A DNA stretch of 64,000 nucleotides from Paraburkholderia adhaesiva (GTDB lineage Bacteria > Pseudomonadota > Gammaproteobacteria > Burkholderiales > Burkholderiaceae), in assembly GCF_021390575.1 (NCBI RefSeq), contig NZ_JAJEJQ010000001.1:2766501-2830500 (forward strand). Reading direction: 5' to 3'. The translations under genes were made by a program, and so were the position numbers. Below, piece by piece: positions 45,439 to 58,356 of this stretch. The first letter of the stretch is position 1; each line of letters opens with the position of its first letter. The notes beneath the pieces were generated by a model. That model worked only from the letters and a program-made list of their open reading frames with translations, did not search any database and had not been told where the DNA came from.

Positions 45439-46662
45439 TCACTCCCAAGACAATGCACCGCCCGTCTGATATTCGATCACGCGCGTCTCGAAGAAGTTGC
45501 GTTCCTTCTTCAGGTCGATCATCTCGCTCATCCACGGGAACGGGTTCTCTTCGTTCGGGAACAGCGGATCGAGACCGATCTGCTGGCAACGGCGGTTGGA
45601 GATGAAGCGCAGATAGCTCTTGAACATCGACGCGTTCAGACCGAGGACGCCACGCGGCATCGTGTCTTCCGCGTAGCGGTATTCGAGGTCGACCGCCTGC
45701 TTGAACAGATCAGCGATCTCTGCACGGAACGCGGGGGTCCACAGGTGCGGGTTCTCGAGCTTGATCTGATTGATGAGGTCGATGCCGAAGTTGCAGTGCA
45801 TCGACTCGTCACGCAGGATGTACTGATATTGCTCCGCCGCGCCGGTCATCTTGTTCTGGCGGCCGAGCGCGAGGATCTGGGTGAAGCCGACATAGAAGAA
45901 CAGGCCTTCCATGATGCAGGCGAACACGATCAGCGACCGGAGCAGTTTCTGGTCAGCTTCGAGCGTGCCCGTCTTGAACGACGGATCCGTGAGCGTATGG
46001 ATGAACGGGATCAGGAACTCGTCCTTGTCGCGGATCGACTTGACCTCGTGGTACGCGTTGAAGATCTCACCTTCGTCCAGACCGAGCGATTCGACGATGT
46101 ACTGATAGGCGTGCGTGTGGATCGCCTCTTCGAACGCCTGGCGCAGCAGGAACTGGCGGCATTCGGGCGCCGTGATGTGGCGGTAGGTGCCCAGCACGAT
46201 GTTGTTCGCGGCGAGGGAGTCGGCGGTCACGAAGAAGCCGAGGTTGCGCTTGACGATCCGGCGCTCGTCCTCGGTCAGACCGTTCGGGTCCTTCCAGAGG
46301 GCGATGTCGCGGGACATGTTGATTTCCTGCGGCATCCAATGGTTCGCGCAGCCGGCCAGATACTTTTCCCAGGCCCACTTGTACTTGAACGGGACCAACT
46401 GGTTTACGTCGGTCTGACCGTTGATGATGCGCTTGTCGGCGACATTCACGCGCGCTTCGGACGACACCGCTGCCTCACGCGGCGGGGCGACTGCGAAGTC
46501 GCTGGCGAAAATGTTATCCGCCTTGGAAGCCTGAGGAGTGGAACGCAGACCGAACTGCACATCGGCAGCCGGGACAGCTTCACTCGCGAGGTTGCGCATC
46601 GCATTTTGTTGCGCACCGCTCGACGGAGTTACAGCCGTTTTCTCGTCATCCCAGTTGAGCAT
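45439..46662 (-). CDS. nrdB: class Ia ribonucleotide reductase beta subunit
   Basis: Radical-bearing small subunit of aerobic ribonucleotide reductase, 407 residues. Di-iron ligands and the tyrosyl radical site are conserved with E. coli spacing: Asp148 (TADSL), then Glu179, His182 and Tyr186 in [12 protein letters not shown]. The N-terminal 60 residues are a variable extension. I choose the ATG at 46662 (MLNWDDEKT) because GGTGA lies 5 bases upstream; an in-frame ATG at 46674 has no such site. It lies 573 bp downstream of nrdA on the same strand. Confidence 0.95.
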   Translation of the reverse strand: MLNWDDEKTAVTPSSGAQQNAMRNLASEAVPAADVQFGLRSTPQASKADNIFASDFAVAPPREAAVSSEARVNVADKRIINGQTDVNQLVPFKYKWAWEKYLAGCANHWMPQEINMSRDIALWKDPNGLTEDERRIVKRNLGFFVTADSLAANNIVLGTYRHITAPECRQFLLRQAFEEAIHTHAYQYIVESLGLDEGEIFNAYHEVKSIRDKDEFLIPFIHTLTDPSFKTGTLEADQKLLRSLIVFACIMEGLFFYVGFTQILALGRQNKMTGAAEQYQYILRDESMHCNFGIDLINQIKLENPHLWTPAFRAEIADLFKQAVDLEYRYAEDTMPRGVLGLNASMFKSYLRFISNRRCQQIGLDPLFPNEENPFPWMSEMIDLKKERNFFETRVIEYQTGGALSWE

Positions 46663-47235
46663 AAATGTCACCATCAATTTAGATCGGTTTGTACCATCTT
46701 TTCGTGAGCGGTAAAAGGGTTCGTGCACGAAAAGTCCAGTTTTCGTTTCGCGTTGCGACCTGCATACAACACTTTGTCATTGCATCGTGTCGATCAACAT
46801 GCGAAGTGCGCTGCGATAACGATGTGTTCGAATGCCTTCGCGTGTTTCAAATGAGCCTTGAAACTCGCAAGTGTTCGCGACGCGCGAGTGCTCTTGATTG
46901 CAGTCGATCACTCTCGAATGCCTACGCTTGCGTCGGATTGCACGATGCACAGCGCGTCGTCACTGCCACGCGTGCAGACTTCGCCGCCTCGTCGCTGCCG
47001 GTCTTACAGCGTGTCCCGGGCGCATCGGTGAAAACTCCAGGGATTCCTGATGCCTTCGCTCGCCGACTTCTTTCGTGAGTCGCGGCATTCGTGCCGTGCG
47101 TGTCGGGAATGAGCCGCAAGCAGATGACGCGAGCGGCGAAAGCTTCGTCTTGCCAGGCGGCGCGCATCGCACGCGCCGCCCTTCTCTACTAGTTACTACT
47201 TTAGTGCTGCTTCAGTCACGAGGCGTTGCGCCGCG
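46663..47235. other. 573-bp nrdA-nrdB intergenic region
   Basis: No gene is supported. It contains a perfect 9-bp stem hairpin after nrdA (47156-47180), a perfect 12-bp palindrome TTCGTGCACGAA (46720-46731) upstream of nrdB, and an ACTCGC...GCGAGT inverted repeat near 46866-46891. No NrdR box or good promoter hexamers were found, although nrdB probably needs its own promoter. Confidence 0.6.
47156..47180 (-). other. Stem-loop downstream of nrdA
   Basis: GGCGGCGCG and CGCGCCGCC pair with a 7-base loop, 55 bp past the nrdA stop. It lacks a U-tract; it may limit read-through into nrdB or stabilise the nrdA 3' end. Confidence 0.5.
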
Positions 47236-50250
<3,015 letters not shown>

Positions 50251-50572
50251 GTGCAAAGCTCCTGGTCCTGGAAGTGTGCGAAGAGTTTTCGCGGATTAAT
50301 ACGAGCGCCGCGCCCCCGTGTGCGCGGTCGATTAGGCGGAGAAAAAAAGCCAGCCTGGCGTGGATGCCGGATGCGACAAAGCAGATGGGACAAACGAAAT
50401 GCCGGTCTTCATCGTGTATGTCGCGATCATTGGCTGCACCCCTTTTCTCGATTACTGCCGGTGCGCCGGCTGTTCTGCCGATTTTTTACTTACTGCGCAC
50501 CGCACATCGTTCTTTTTCCTATGTCGCTAAAGCGAGCGGCGCCGTGCTCGTGGAGCGAGGCGCCGCGGCGCA

Positions 50573-50588
50573 ACACAACATATGGTGT
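50573..50588. promoter_or_regulatory. NrdR box 1
   Basis: ACACAACATATGGTGT matches the NrdR consensus ACACWATATMTWGTGT at most positions. Its start is 31 bp from that of box 2, about three helical turns, the usual spacing for paired NrdR sites. Confidence 0.75.
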
Positions 50589-50603
50589 GAAGCAGTGTTT
50601 CGG

Positions 50604-50619
50604 GAACAAAGTATAGTGG
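50604..50619. promoter_or_regulatory. NrdR box 2, overlapping the nrdA -10
   Basis: GAACAAAGTATAGTGG matches the inner NrdR positions well and covers the -10 box, so NrdR binding would block RNA polymerase. Confidence 0.7.
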
Positions 50620-50637
50620 AGAATAAAAACCGGTCAA
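50610..50637 (-). promoter_or_regulatory. nrdA promoter
   Basis: On the minus strand TTGACC (50632-50637), a 16-bp spacer and TATACT (50610-50615). The inferred start near 50603 gives a leader of about 350 nt. Confidence 0.7.
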
Positions 50638-50674
50638 ACGTTTTATTTGGGCCAGAAAGCTTGACATTTGTGAA

Positions 50675-50692
50675 GCCCCGGCGCGTCGGGGC
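50675..50692 (-). terminator. Weak terminator-like hairpin after ampD
   Basis: GCCCCG/CGGGGC stem with a 6-base loop, 64 bp past the ampD stop; the following tract is only weakly U-rich. Confidence 0.4.
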
Positions 50693-50755
50693 CTCCACGC
50701 AAAGCAAGCCTCAATGCGACTTTTTCGTGACAGAGATCGAAGGCACGGCGGTGGT

Positions 50756-51373
50756 TCAAAGCGTCGCGTCTTGCGTGCCTTGCCCGCGGAAATAGGGGAA
50801 GTACCGATCGGCGAGTTGCGCGTCGCGCTGCAGACGCGCCCAGTCGAAATGCGGGCCGGGATCGGTCTTGCGACCCGGCGCGATATCAGAGTGACCGGCG
50901 AGCGCGTCGACCGGATAACGCGTAACGAGCGCCTTCACGAGCGTCGCCAGCGTCGCGTATTGCGCGGACTCGAACGTCGTCGTATCGCTGCCCTCGAGTT
51001 CGATGCCGATCGAAAAGTCGTTGCAACGCTCGCGGCCGAAGAAGCTCGACACGCCCGCGTGCCACGCGCGTTCGTCGCAGGAGACGAACTGTTCGAGCGC
51101 GCCGTCACGATGGATCACGAAATGGGCCGACACGCGCACGCCGCGCAGATGTTGATCGAAGTACGGATGTGCGTCGCAGTCGAGGCGATTGAGGAAAAGA
51201 TTTGCGATCGAGGGCCCGCCGAAGGTGTCCGGCGGCAGGCTGATATTGTGCACGACGATGAGTGTCGGCAGCGCGTGCGCGGGACGCGCCTCGAAGTTCG
51301 GTGAGGGCAGGCGGCGCGCGGCGTCAACCCAGCCCTGCGCGTCCACCTCGAACGGATGCGATGCTGCGCTCAT
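50756..51373 (-). CDS. ampD: 1,6-anhydro-N-acetylmuramyl-L-alanine amidase
   Basis: Zinc amidase of murein recycling that removes peptides from anhydro-muropeptides in the cytoplasm; its loss often derepresses AmpC beta-lactamase. It has 205 residues of the Amidase_2 fold. Zinc ligands by family comparison are His42 (VVHNISLPPDTFGG), and the His and Asp ten residues apart in GHSDIAPGRKTDPG. The ATG at 51373 overlaps the stop of the upstream PP0621-like gene by 4 bp; the longer open frame is a shadow. Mpl, which acts later in this recycling route, is also encoded in the window. Confidence 0.94.
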   Translation of the reverse strand: MSAASHPFEVDAQGWVDAARRLPSPNFEARPAHALPTLIVVHNISLPPDTFGGPSIANLFLNRLDCDAHPYFDQHLRGVRVSAHFVIHRDGALEQFVSCDERAWHAGVSSFFGRERCNDFSIGIELEGSDTTTFESAQYATLATLVKALVTRYPVDALAGHSDIAPGRKTDPGPHFDWARLQRDAQLADRYFPYFRGQGTQDATL

Positions 51374-51741
51374 CGCGTGGCGCGGTCTTTGTCCGCTGCG
51401 CGTGCGACGTAGGCACGCGCATGCTCGGCGCTGCAGAACGAATGCGCGCCGGCGGTCACCGACTCGCTGCGCGGCGCGTGCACGCCGCACTCGGCGCAGC
51501 GGACCATCGGCTCCGGCAGCGCGCCCTGTCCATTCGAACGGCCAGCAGCACCCGCGCCGTTCGACGCGCGCCATGCGCCCTGTGCGCCGCGGCCGCCTTG
51601 CGTGTTTTGCCCTTGCTGCGCCTGCTGTCCTTGTTGCGCTTGCTGCCCTTGCGAACCCGAACGCATCTGCGCACGGCGCAGCGCCTTGACGAACCACTGG
51701 CCGAGGACGATCAGCAGGAACAGGAGAAAAATCTGTCTCAT
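51370..51741 (-). CDS. PP0621-family protein, small membrane zinc-finger protein
   Basis: Protein of 123 residues. A single N-terminal transmembrane helix (IFLLFLLIVLGQWFVKAL, about 4-21) is followed by a Gln/Gly-rich low-complexity linker with QQAQQGQ repeats. The C-terminal domain has cysteines in VRCAECGVHAP and SFCSAEHA that could bind a metal. Its function is unknown. The overlap with ampD by ATGA and the shared order in related genomes suggest an envelope role, which is inference. Confidence 0.8.
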   Translation of the reverse strand: MRQIFLLFLLIVLGQWFVKALRRAQMRSGSQGQQAQQGQQAQQGQNTQGGRGAQGAWRASNGAGAAGRSNGQGALPEPMVRCAECGVHAPRSESVTAGAHSFCSAEHARAYVARAADKDRATR

Positions 51742-51765
51742 GGCATTGATGCGCTTCACGCGCAC

Positions 51766-52704
51766 TCAGACGATGGGCCGGTGCAGCAGCACCTCGAAGA
51801 CGAACCGGCTGCCGACATACGCGAGCAGCAACGCGACGAACGACGCGATCACCCAGCGCAGCGCGGCGCGGCCGCGCCAGCCCGAAATCTTGCGAGCCGT
51901 GAGGAGCGTTCCGAACATGGCCCACGAGAGGATCGCGAACACCGTCTTGTGATCGAGTGAAAGTGGCCGGTCAGTCAACTGTTCGTTGAACACGATGCCC
52001 GACGCGAGCGTGAGCGTGAGCAGCACAAAACCAGCGCCGATCAGGCGAAACAGCAGTTTCTCCATCGTGAGGAGCGGCGGCAGCGTGTCGATCCAGTTCG
52101 AAAGCCAGCCGCCGTTCGCGGGACCGTTGCGCTGGAAGCCGCCGCCGCGCAGCGAGTGCAGGCGGCGCTCGACGGCAAGCATCAGGATCGCGTGCAAGGC
52201 GGCGATGGCGAAGAGCCCGTAGGCAATATTCGCGATGACGAAGTGCGCCTTGAACATCGGTGCTGCGGCATACGGCAGCACACGCACGCCGCCGAACACG
52301 AGCGGCAAAAGCGCGGCCAGCGCGGCAAGCGGCAGTAACAACAGGCGCAGCCCGTCGAGCTGAAAGAAAAAGCTCTCGATCCAGTAGATGACCACGCCGA
52401 GCCAGAACATCGCCGACAACGCGAAGGCGAAGCCGAAGAACATCTCGTGGACGGGGAAGATCGTCATGTGCAGCAGTACGCCGTGCGCCGCGAGCGCAAC
52501 GAGCAGCAGCGTGCGCGAGAGCGGTCCGAAGCTGCGCGTGCGCGCCGGGCCGCCGACGCCGGCAACGCTCACCGGTGCCGTCACGGACGCCGGAAGCACG
52601 CTGCCGGGAAGCGTCTCTACGCCGGCATGACGCAGCGCCCGCCAGTCGGCGGCGCATAGACCGGCGTAAAGGAGCGCGGTGAGGGCATACAGTACAATAT
52701 CCAT
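51766..52704 (-). CDS. CcsA/YpjD-like cytochrome c assembly family membrane protein
   Basis: Polytopic inner-membrane protein of 312 residues with about eight hydrophobic helices and the tail region typical of the cytochrome c assembly (CcmC/CcsA) family, with conserved histidines in ALHAILM and SLDHKTVFAILSW. Stand-alone YpjD-type members next to ffh are widespread, and their role in haem handling is not shown. It is divergent from ffh with only an 83-bp gap. A TATAGT on its strand lies 11 bp before the ATG with no convincing -35. Confidence 0.86.
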   Translation of the reverse strand: MDIVLYALTALLYAGLCAADWRALRHAGVETLPGSVLPASVTAPVSVAGVGGPARTRSFGPLSRTLLLVALAAHGVLLHMTIFPVHEMFFGFAFALSAMFWLGVVIYWIESFFFQLDGLRLLLLPLAALAALLPLVFGGVRVLPYAAAPMFKAHFVIANIAYGLFAIAALHAILMLAVERRLHSLRGGGFQRNGPANGGWLSNWIDTLPPLLTMEKLLFRLIGAGFVLLTLTLASGIVFNEQLTDRPLSLDHKTVFAILSWAMFGTLLTARKISGWRGRAALRWVIASFVALLLAYVGSRFVFEVLLHRPIV

Positions 52705-52787
52705 ATTCGAAGTTTACTATAGGCCCCATGCCGGGAGGGACAGCATCCCTTTCGCGCGCGCCCGGGCCGCACTGCTCACCGCTCCCC

Positions 52788-54155
52788 ATGCTCGACAATC
52801 TCACTCAACGGATGGCGCGCGTCGTCAAGACGCTGCGCGGCGAAGCCCGGCTGACCGAGGCCAATACGCAGGAAATGCTGCGCGAAGTGCGTCTCGCGCT
52901 GCTCGAGGCGGACGTCGCGCTGCCGGTCGTGCGCGAATTCATCGCCAAGGTGAAGGAGAAGGCGCTCGGCGAAGAAGTGATCAGCAGTCTGTCGCCGGGG
53001 CAGGCGCTCGTCGGCGTGGTGCAGCGCGAGCTGACCGCCGTGATCGGTGGCGATTACGAAGGTAAGGCCGCCGAACTCGATCTCGCGGTCACGCCCCCCG
53101 CCGTCATCCTCATGGCCGGTCTGCAAGGCGCGGGTAAAACGACCACCACCGGCAAGCTCGCCAAGCTCCTGCGCGAGAAGTACAAGAAGAAGGTGCTCAC
53201 CGTTTCATGCGACGTCTATCGTCCGGCCGCTATCGCGCAGCTGAAGACGGTGACCGAACAGGTCGGCGCCGACTTCTTCCCGTCGCAGCCCGACCAGAAG
53301 CCGGTCGATATCGCCAACGCCGCCGTCGACTGGGCCAAGCGCCACTATCACGACGTGCTGCTCGTCGACACGGCCGGCCGCCTCGGTATCGACGAGGCGA
53401 TGATGAACGAGATCACCGCACTGCATGCAGCGCTCAAGCCCGCTGAAACGCTTTTCGTCGTCGATGCGATGCTCGGCCAGGACGCCGTCAACACCGCGAA
53501 GGCGTTCAACGACGCCCTGCCGCTCACCGGTGTCGTCCTCACCAAGCTCGACGGCGATTCGCGTGGCGGCGCCGCGCTCTCCGTGCGCCACATCACGGGT
53601 AAGCCGATCAAGTTCGTCGGCGTCGCCGAAAAGCTCGATGGCCTCGAAGTTTTCTACCCGGACCGCATGGCGAACCGGATCCTCGGCATGGGCGACATTC
53701 TCGCGCTCGTCGAGGAAGCACAGCGCGGCGTGGACGTGCAAGCGGCGCAAAAGCTCGCCGACAAGGTCAAGAAAGGCGGCGACTTCGACCTCAACGACTT
53801 CAAGGCCCAGCTTTCGCAGATGAAGAAGATGGGCGGCCTCTCGACGCTCATGGACAAGCTGCCCGCGCAGTTCCAGCAGGCCGCCGCGGGTGCCGACATG
53901 GGCGTTGCCGAAAAGCAGATGCGCCGCATGGAGGGCATCATCAATTCGATGACGCCCGCCGAGCGCGCCAAGCCCGAACTCATCAAGGCCACGCGCAAGC
54001 GGCGCATCGCGGCAGGTGCGGGCGTGCAGGTCCAGGAAGTGAACCGCATGCTGAACCAGTATGACCAGATGCGCACCATGATGAAGAAGCTCAAGGGCGG
54101 CAACCTGCAGAAGATGATGCGCGGCATGAAGGGCATGATGCCCGGCATGCGCTGA
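52788..54155 (+). CDS. ffh: signal recognition particle protein
   Basis: SRP54 GTPase that with 4.5S RNA targets nascent membrane proteins to FtsY and SecYEG. It has 455 residues: an N domain (1-85), a G domain with P-loop GLQGAGKTTTTGKLA near 105-119, DTAGR near 190 and TKLDGD near 248, and a Met-rich M domain ending KGMMPGMR. The frame opens 20 codons upstream, but MLDNLTQRM is the family start, so the ATG at 52788 is used. No clear ribosome site precedes either start. Confidence 0.97.
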   Translation: MLDNLTQRMARVVKTLRGEARLTEANTQEMLREVRLALLEADVALPVVREFIAKVKEKALGEEVISSLSPGQALVGVVQRELTAVIGGDYEGKAAELDLAVTPPAVILMAGLQGAGKTTTTGKLAKLLREKYKKKVLTVSCDVYRPAAIAQLKTVTEQVGADFFPSQPDQKPVDIANAAVDWAKRHYHDVLLVDTAGRLGIDEAMMNEITALHAALKPAETLFVVDAMLGQDAVNTAKAFNDALPLTGVVLTKLDGDSRGGAALSVRHITGKPIKFVGVAEKLDGLEVFYPDRMANRILGMGDILALVEEAQRGVDVQAAQKLADKVKKGGDFDLNDFKAQLSQMKKMGGLSTLMDKLPAQFQQAAAGADMGVAEKQMRRMEGIINSMTPAERAKPELIKATRKRRIAAGAGVQVQEVNRMLNQYDQMRTMMKKLKGGNLQKMMRGMKGMMPGMR

Positions 54156-54312
54156 AATTGCGGGCGACACGCGCGGCGGCCGGTTGCGTTCGGGCGTCGC
54201 GGGCCGTCGCCTGTCACGCGGCGCGCGAGCTCGACAGCACGGGTTTATGCTGTAGCGCGCACCAGCGTTATTTTCCACACTGAATTACTACCGCCACGAC
54301 CCCGCCAGAGTC

Positions 54313-54864
54313 ATGAATCGCGAAGAAGCCCTTCACATTTTCCGCCACTCCGAAGAGATCGTTTCGGAGGGCGAGGTCAATGCGTCGATCGGCCGGATGG
54401 CCGAAGCGATCCGCGCCGAAATCAGCGAAGACTTCCCGCTCGTGCTGTCGGTGATGGGCGGCGCTGCCGTGTTCACCGGCATGCTCCTGCCGCACCTCGA
54501 CTTCCCGCTCGAATTCGACTACATCCACCTCACCCGCTATCGCAACGCGATCCAGGGTAGCGCCGAAATGCAGTGGCGCGTGGCGCCGCGCGAGTCGGTG
54601 AAGGACCGCGTGGTGCTGGTTCTCGACGATATCCTCGACGAAGGCGAGACCATGGCCGCCATCCGCGACCGCATCCTCGCGATGGGTGCGAAGCGGTTCA
54701 TGTCGGCGGTGTTGTGCGAGAAGACCATCCCGAAGGCGAAGCCGCTGCATCCGGACTACTGCGGTTTCGCGGTCCCGGATCGCTACGTGTTCGGCTGCGG
54801 CATGGACGCGAAGGGTTACTGGCGCAACCTGCCGACCATCCGTGCGCTGACCGAAGGCGCCTGA
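54313..54864 (+). CDS. hpt: hypoxanthine-guanine phosphoribosyltransferase
   Basis: Purine salvage phosphoribosyltransferase of 183 residues. The PRPP-binding motif is VLVLDDILDEGETMAA near residues 99-114, with FDYIHLTRYRN near 67-77. It converts hypoxanthine or guanine with PRPP to IMP or GMP. It stands alone 157 bp after ffh and ends in a strong terminator. Confidence 0.9.
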   Translation: MNREEALHIFRHSEEIVSEGEVNASIGRMAEAIRAEISEDFPLVLSVMGGAAVFTGMLLPHLDFPLEFDYIHLTRYRNAIQGSAEMQWRVAPRESVKDRVVLVLDDILDEGETMAAIRDRILAMGAKRFMSAVLCEKTIPKAKPLHPDYCGFAVPDRYVFGCGMDAKGYWRNLPTIRALTEGA

Positions 54865-54888
54865 GCAGGCAAGCTCACACGCACCATG

Positions 54889-54917
54889 AAAAAAAGCGGC
54901 CCGTGGGCCGCTTTTTT
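54889..54917. terminator. Bidirectional terminator between hpt and marC-like gene
   Basis: Stem AAAAAAAGCGGCCC/GGGCCGCTTTTTT with a 2-base loop, serving both converging genes. Confidence 0.88.
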
Positions 54918-54950
54918 GTTGTGTGCGCGTGTCGCTGCGATGCTGCGTTT

Positions 54951-55550
54951 TCACAGGTGATGCACGAAGGTGCTGATCCCCGCGAGAATCATCTCGACCG
55001 AGATCGCGACCAGCACGAGTCCCATCAGCCGCTCGAACGCGGTCACCACGCGTTCGCCGAGCCACTGCTGGATGCGCTCCGCCAGCACGAGCACCGCGGC
55101 ACAAACTACCATCGTCACCGTGAGCGCCGCGATCCACTCGTACAGCTTGCCAGGCGCCTGCGACGTGAGCAGCATCACCGTGGCAAGCGCCGAAGGCCCC
55201 GCCAGCGCGGGAATCGCGAGCGGCACGATGAGCGGCTCGCCGCCCTTGTCGCTGCCGCCGAACGGCCCGCCCGGATGCGGGAAGATCATGCGCAGCGCAA
55301 TCAGGAACAACACGATGCCGCCACCGATGCGCAGCGACGTATCGGTGAGCCCCATCATCCGTAGGAATCCGTTGCCGGCCACCATGAAGATGAGCAGGAT
55401 CACAAACGCGATTGCCACTTCCCGCAGAATCACGATCGCCCGGCGCCGCGGCGCCACATGGTGCAAACACCCGATGAAGAGCGGAATGTTGCCGAGCGGA
55501 TCGGTGATGAGAAGCAGCAGGACCGTCGCGGACAGGAAGCTGTACTGCAC
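54951..55550 (-). CDS. MarC-family integral membrane protein
   Basis: Integral membrane protein of 199 residues with six hydrophobic helices (for example FLSATVLLLLITDPLGNIPLFI at the N-terminus, whose DPLGNIP is a MarC family signature). Despite its name, no antibiotic role has been shown for E. coli MarC. Transport function is unknown. It follows proS by 21 bp on the same strand, and its 3' end faces the hpt terminator. Confidence 0.86.
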   Translation of the reverse strand: MQYSFLSATVLLLLITDPLGNIPLFIGCLHHVAPRRRAIVILREVAIAFVILLIFMVAGNGFLRMMGLTDTSLRIGGGIVLFLIALRMIFPHPGGPFGGSDKGGEPLIVPLAIPALAGPSALATVMLLTSQAPGKLYEWIAALTVTMVVCAAVLVLAERIQQWLGERVVTAFERLMGLVLVAISVEMILAGISTFVHHL

Positions 55551-55571
55551 GTTCGCGGCGCTCCCTGACGT

Positions 55572-57311
55572 TTAGCGCGCGAGCGCCGCGCGAATCTTCT
55601 GCGCGACGATCTGGGCGGCTTCGTCGGCTGCCAGCAGCGTCGCTTCGGTGTCGCGACGGCCCTGGTACTCGATCTTGCCTTCCTTGAGACCGCGCTCGCC
55701 GATCACGAGGCGATGCGGCACGCCGATCAGCTCCCAGTCCGCGAACATGACGCCCGGACGCTCGCCACGATCGTCGAGGATCACGTCGATGCCTGCCTTG
55801 ACGAGTTCGTCGTAGACGCGCTCGGCGTGCTCGCGCACGAGTTCGCTGCGATCGAGGCCCATCGGGCACACGACCACTTCGAACGGCGCGATCGATTCCG
55901 GCCAGATGATCCCCTTCTCGTCGAAGTTCTGTTCGATCGCGGCACCGAGGATACGCGTGACGCCGATGCCGTAGCAGCCCATCTGCATCGGTTGCGGCTT
56001 GCCGTTTTCGCCGAGGAAGCTGGCGTTCATCGCTTCGGAATACTTGGTGCCGAGCTGGAACACGTGGCCCACTTCAATGCCGCGGCAGATGTCGAGCACG
56101 CCCTTGCCGTCCGGCGACGGATCGCCCTTCTTCACATTGCGAATGTCGGCGACGACCGGCTCCCGCAGATCGCGGCCCCAGTTCACGCCGGTCGTGTGGA
56201 AGTCCACTTCGTTGGCCCCGACGACGAAGTCGCTCATGTTCGCGACTGTCGAATCGGCGATCACCTTCACCGGCTTCTTCGTGCCGATCGGGCCGAGGTA
56301 GCCCGGCGGCGTGCCGAACCATTCGACGATCTCGGCCTCGGTCGCGAAGCGGAAATTGCCGAGGCCCTCGAGCTTGCCCGCCTTGATCTCATTCAGATCG
56401 TGGTCGCCGCGCAGAAGCAGCAGCCAGATCGTCGGTTCGGCGCCTTCACCGTTTTCGGTTGCGAGCACGATCGACTTCACCGTGCGCTCAAGCGGGATCC
56501 CGAGCAGCTCAGCGACCTGCTCGCACTTCGCCGCGCCCGGCGTGGCGGTCTTCGCGAGCGGCTCGGTGGCCGCGCCGCGTTGTGCGATGAGCGGCAGCGC
56601 ATCGGCGGCCTCGACGTTCGCAGCGAAATCCGACGTCGGGCAGTAGGCGATGTCGTCCTCGCCGGTCTCGGCGATCACGTGGAATTCGTGCGAGCCGCTG
56701 CCGCCGATCGAGCCGTTGTCGGCCGCGACGGCACGGAACTCGAGACCGAGACGCGTGAAGATGCGCGTATAGGCGTCGAACATCTTCTGGTACGAGACCT
56801 TCAGGCCATCGACGTCCTTATCGAACGAGTACGCGTCCTTCATGATGAACTCGCGGCCACGCATCACGCCGAACCGGGGACGGATTTCGTCGCGGAACTT
56901 CGTCTGCACCTGGTAGAAGTTCACCGGCAACTGACGATAGCTCTTGATCTGGTTGCGCGCGATATCGGTGATGACTTCCTCGTGCGTCGGCCCCATCACG
57001 AAATCGCTCTGCTTGCGGTCCTTGAAGCGCAGCAGTTCCGGCCCGTATTGTTCCCAGCGCCCCGATTCCTGCCACAGCTCGGCCGGCTGCACCGATGGCA
57101 TCAGCAGTTCGATCGCGCCCGCGCGGTTCATTTCCTCGCGCACGATCTGCTCGACCTTGCGGATCGAACGCAGCCCGATCGGCAAATAGTTATAGATGCC
57201 GCCCGCGACGCGACGGATCATGCCCGCGCGGACCATCAATTTGTGGCTGACGATCTCGGCGTCAGCCGGCGCTTCCTTCAGGGTGCCGATAAAGAAACGG
57301 GTGGCTTTCAT
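55572..57311 (-). CDS. proS: prolyl-tRNA synthetase
   Basis: Class II prokaryote-type ProRS of 579 residues. The catalytic core has [35 protein letters not shown] near 38-72 and motif 2 around [25 protein letters not shown] near 138-162. A YbaK-like editing insertion occupies about 225-400, and the anticodon-binding domain is C-terminal. The marC-like gene follows 21 bp downstream. Its cognate tRNA-Pro(CGG) is also in the window. Confidence 0.97.
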   Translation of the reverse strand: MKATRFFIGTLKEAPADAEIVSHKLMVRAGMIRRVAGGIYNYLPIGLRSIRKVEQIVREEMNRAGAIELLMPSVQPAELWQESGRWEQYGPELLRFKDRKQSDFVMGPTHEEVITDIARNQIKSYRQLPVNFYQVQTKFRDEIRPRFGVMRGREFIMKDAYSFDKDVDGLKVSYQKMFDAYTRIFTRLGLEFRAVAADNGSIGGSGSHEFHVIAETGEDDIAYCPTSDFAANVEAADALPLIAQRGAATEPLAKTATPGAAKCEQVAELLGIPLERTVKSIVLATENGEGAEPTIWLLLLRGDHDLNEIKAGKLEGLGNFRFATEAEIVEWFGTPPGYLGPIGTKKPVKVIADSTVANMSDFVVGANEVDFHTTGVNWGRDLREPVVADIRNVKKGDPSPDGKGVLDICRGIEVGHVFQLGTKYSEAMNASFLGENGKPQPMQMGCYGIGVTRILGAAIEQNFDEKGIIWPESIAPFEVVVCPMGLDRSELVREHAERVYDELVKAGIDVILDDRGERPGVMFADWELIGVPHRLVIGERGLKEGKIEYQGRRDTEATLLAADEAAQIVAQKIRAALAR

Positions 57312-57532
57312 TCAGATTTTCCAAAAGCGGCGGCCCGTGCAGACCGCCCGAAGAAGGTGAAACGGTGGGAACTCGCACAGCTCGCGTGGTATCGAGATGC
57401 CGGCGCACTACCCATGACACCGGCCAGCCGGCCAGGCGCCCCCCGCGAGGCATCGATTGCGCGCCCTGCCCGTACTCGCGGCAATTCGCTCCAATCTTCC
57501 GGCGCTCGGGTGCGTGAGGACCGTTATCTGTT

Positions 57533-57538
57533 TATAAT
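57533..57538 (+). promoter_or_regulatory. Candidate -10 box of rppH
   Basis: A consensus TATAAT 33 bp before the rppH ATG; the -35 region is poor. Confidence 0.4.
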
Positions 57539-57571
57539 CAAAGCAATTTTAAAGGATTCGAAGGTGGTTGT

Positions 57572-58237
57572 ATGCTGGATCGTGAAGGCTTTCGCCCGAA
57601 CGTCGGCATCATCCTCTTGAACGCGCACAACGAAGTGTTTTGGGGCAAACGGGTTCGTGAACATTCCTGGCAGTTTCCGCAAGGGGGCATCAAGTATGGT
57701 GAGACCCCCATGCAGGCAATGTATCGGGAGTTGCAAGAAGAAACCGGGCTGCTTCCTGAGCACGTCAAGATTGTCGGTCGCACGCGCGACTGGTTGCGTT
57801 ATGAGGTGCCGGACAAGTTCATCAAGCGCGAAGTGCGCGGCCATTATCGCGGCCAGAAGCAGATATGGTTTCTGCTGCGCATGGTCGGGCGCGACTGCGA
57901 TATCTGTCTGAGGGCGACAGAACATCCCGAGTTCGATGCGTGGCGCTGGAACGAATACTGGGTGCCGCTCGAAGCGGTCATCGAGTTCAAACGCGACGTC
58001 TATCAACTCGCGTTGACCGAGTTGTCGCGCTTTCTGCGGCGACCCGCCGCGCCGCGCCCGGAAAGGGGCGCCATGCACGGGCACGAAGTGCGCTACCCGC
58101 GCATCGTCACGTCGGCACACGCCAACGCCGTGCAGGCCTCGCCTTTTATGGCTGACGTGCCCGACGGCACGCCTGTCGAAAGCGACTGCGGACCGGGCGA
58201 GAGTATGATCGTGCCTGCGCCGGAGGAGCACGAGTAA
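57572..58237 (+). CDS. rppH: RNA pyrophosphohydrolase
   Basis: Nudix enzyme that removes pyrophosphate from mRNA 5' ends and starts RNase E-dependent decay. The N-terminus [17 protein letters not shown] is the RppH signature, and the Nudix box is complete at residues 38-60 (GGIKYGE...RELQEETGL). At 221 residues it is longer than the 176-residue E. coli protein; the added C-terminal 50 residues or so (from [11 protein letters not shown]) are Pro/Ala-rich and look unstructured. It is divergent from proS. Confidence 0.94.
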   Translation: MLDREGFRPNVGIILLNAHNEVFWGKRVREHSWQFPQGGIKYGETPMQAMYRELQEETGLLPEHVKIVGRTRDWLRYEVPDKFIKREVRGHYRGQKQIWFLLRMVGRDCDICLRATEHPEFDAWRWNEYWVPLEAVIEFKRDVYQLALTELSRFLRRPAAPRPERGAMHGHEVRYPRIVTSAHANAVQASPFMADVPDGTPVESDCGPGESMIVPAPEEHE

Positions 58238-58356
58238 CCAACTACGGCGCACTGAGCGCCAGAACCGGCGACGCGAACCACGTTCGCATCGCCGCTCCTC
58301 TACGCGCTGCGCCGCCTTTGGCGCGCGACGCGCCGTTGCTTCGAAGGGAAACCAAT

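Larger units (their letters stand above)
50251..50755. other. 505-bp nrdA upstream region
   Basis: Holds the nrdA promoter and two NrdR boxes (50573-50637), a leader of about 350 nt to the nrdA ATG and, toward ampD, a hairpin at 50675-50692. Small open frames in the leader have no support. Confidence 0.65.

Noticed and set aside
50251..50256. TTG start two codons upstream of the nrdA ATG
   Set aside because: The AGGAG site is only 2 bases from the TTG but 8 bases from the ATG at 50250.
52705..52727. Near-leaderless promoter for the CcsA-like gene (TATAGT 11 bp before its ATG)
   Set aside because: No acceptable -35 hexamer; the evidence is too weak for a promoter call.
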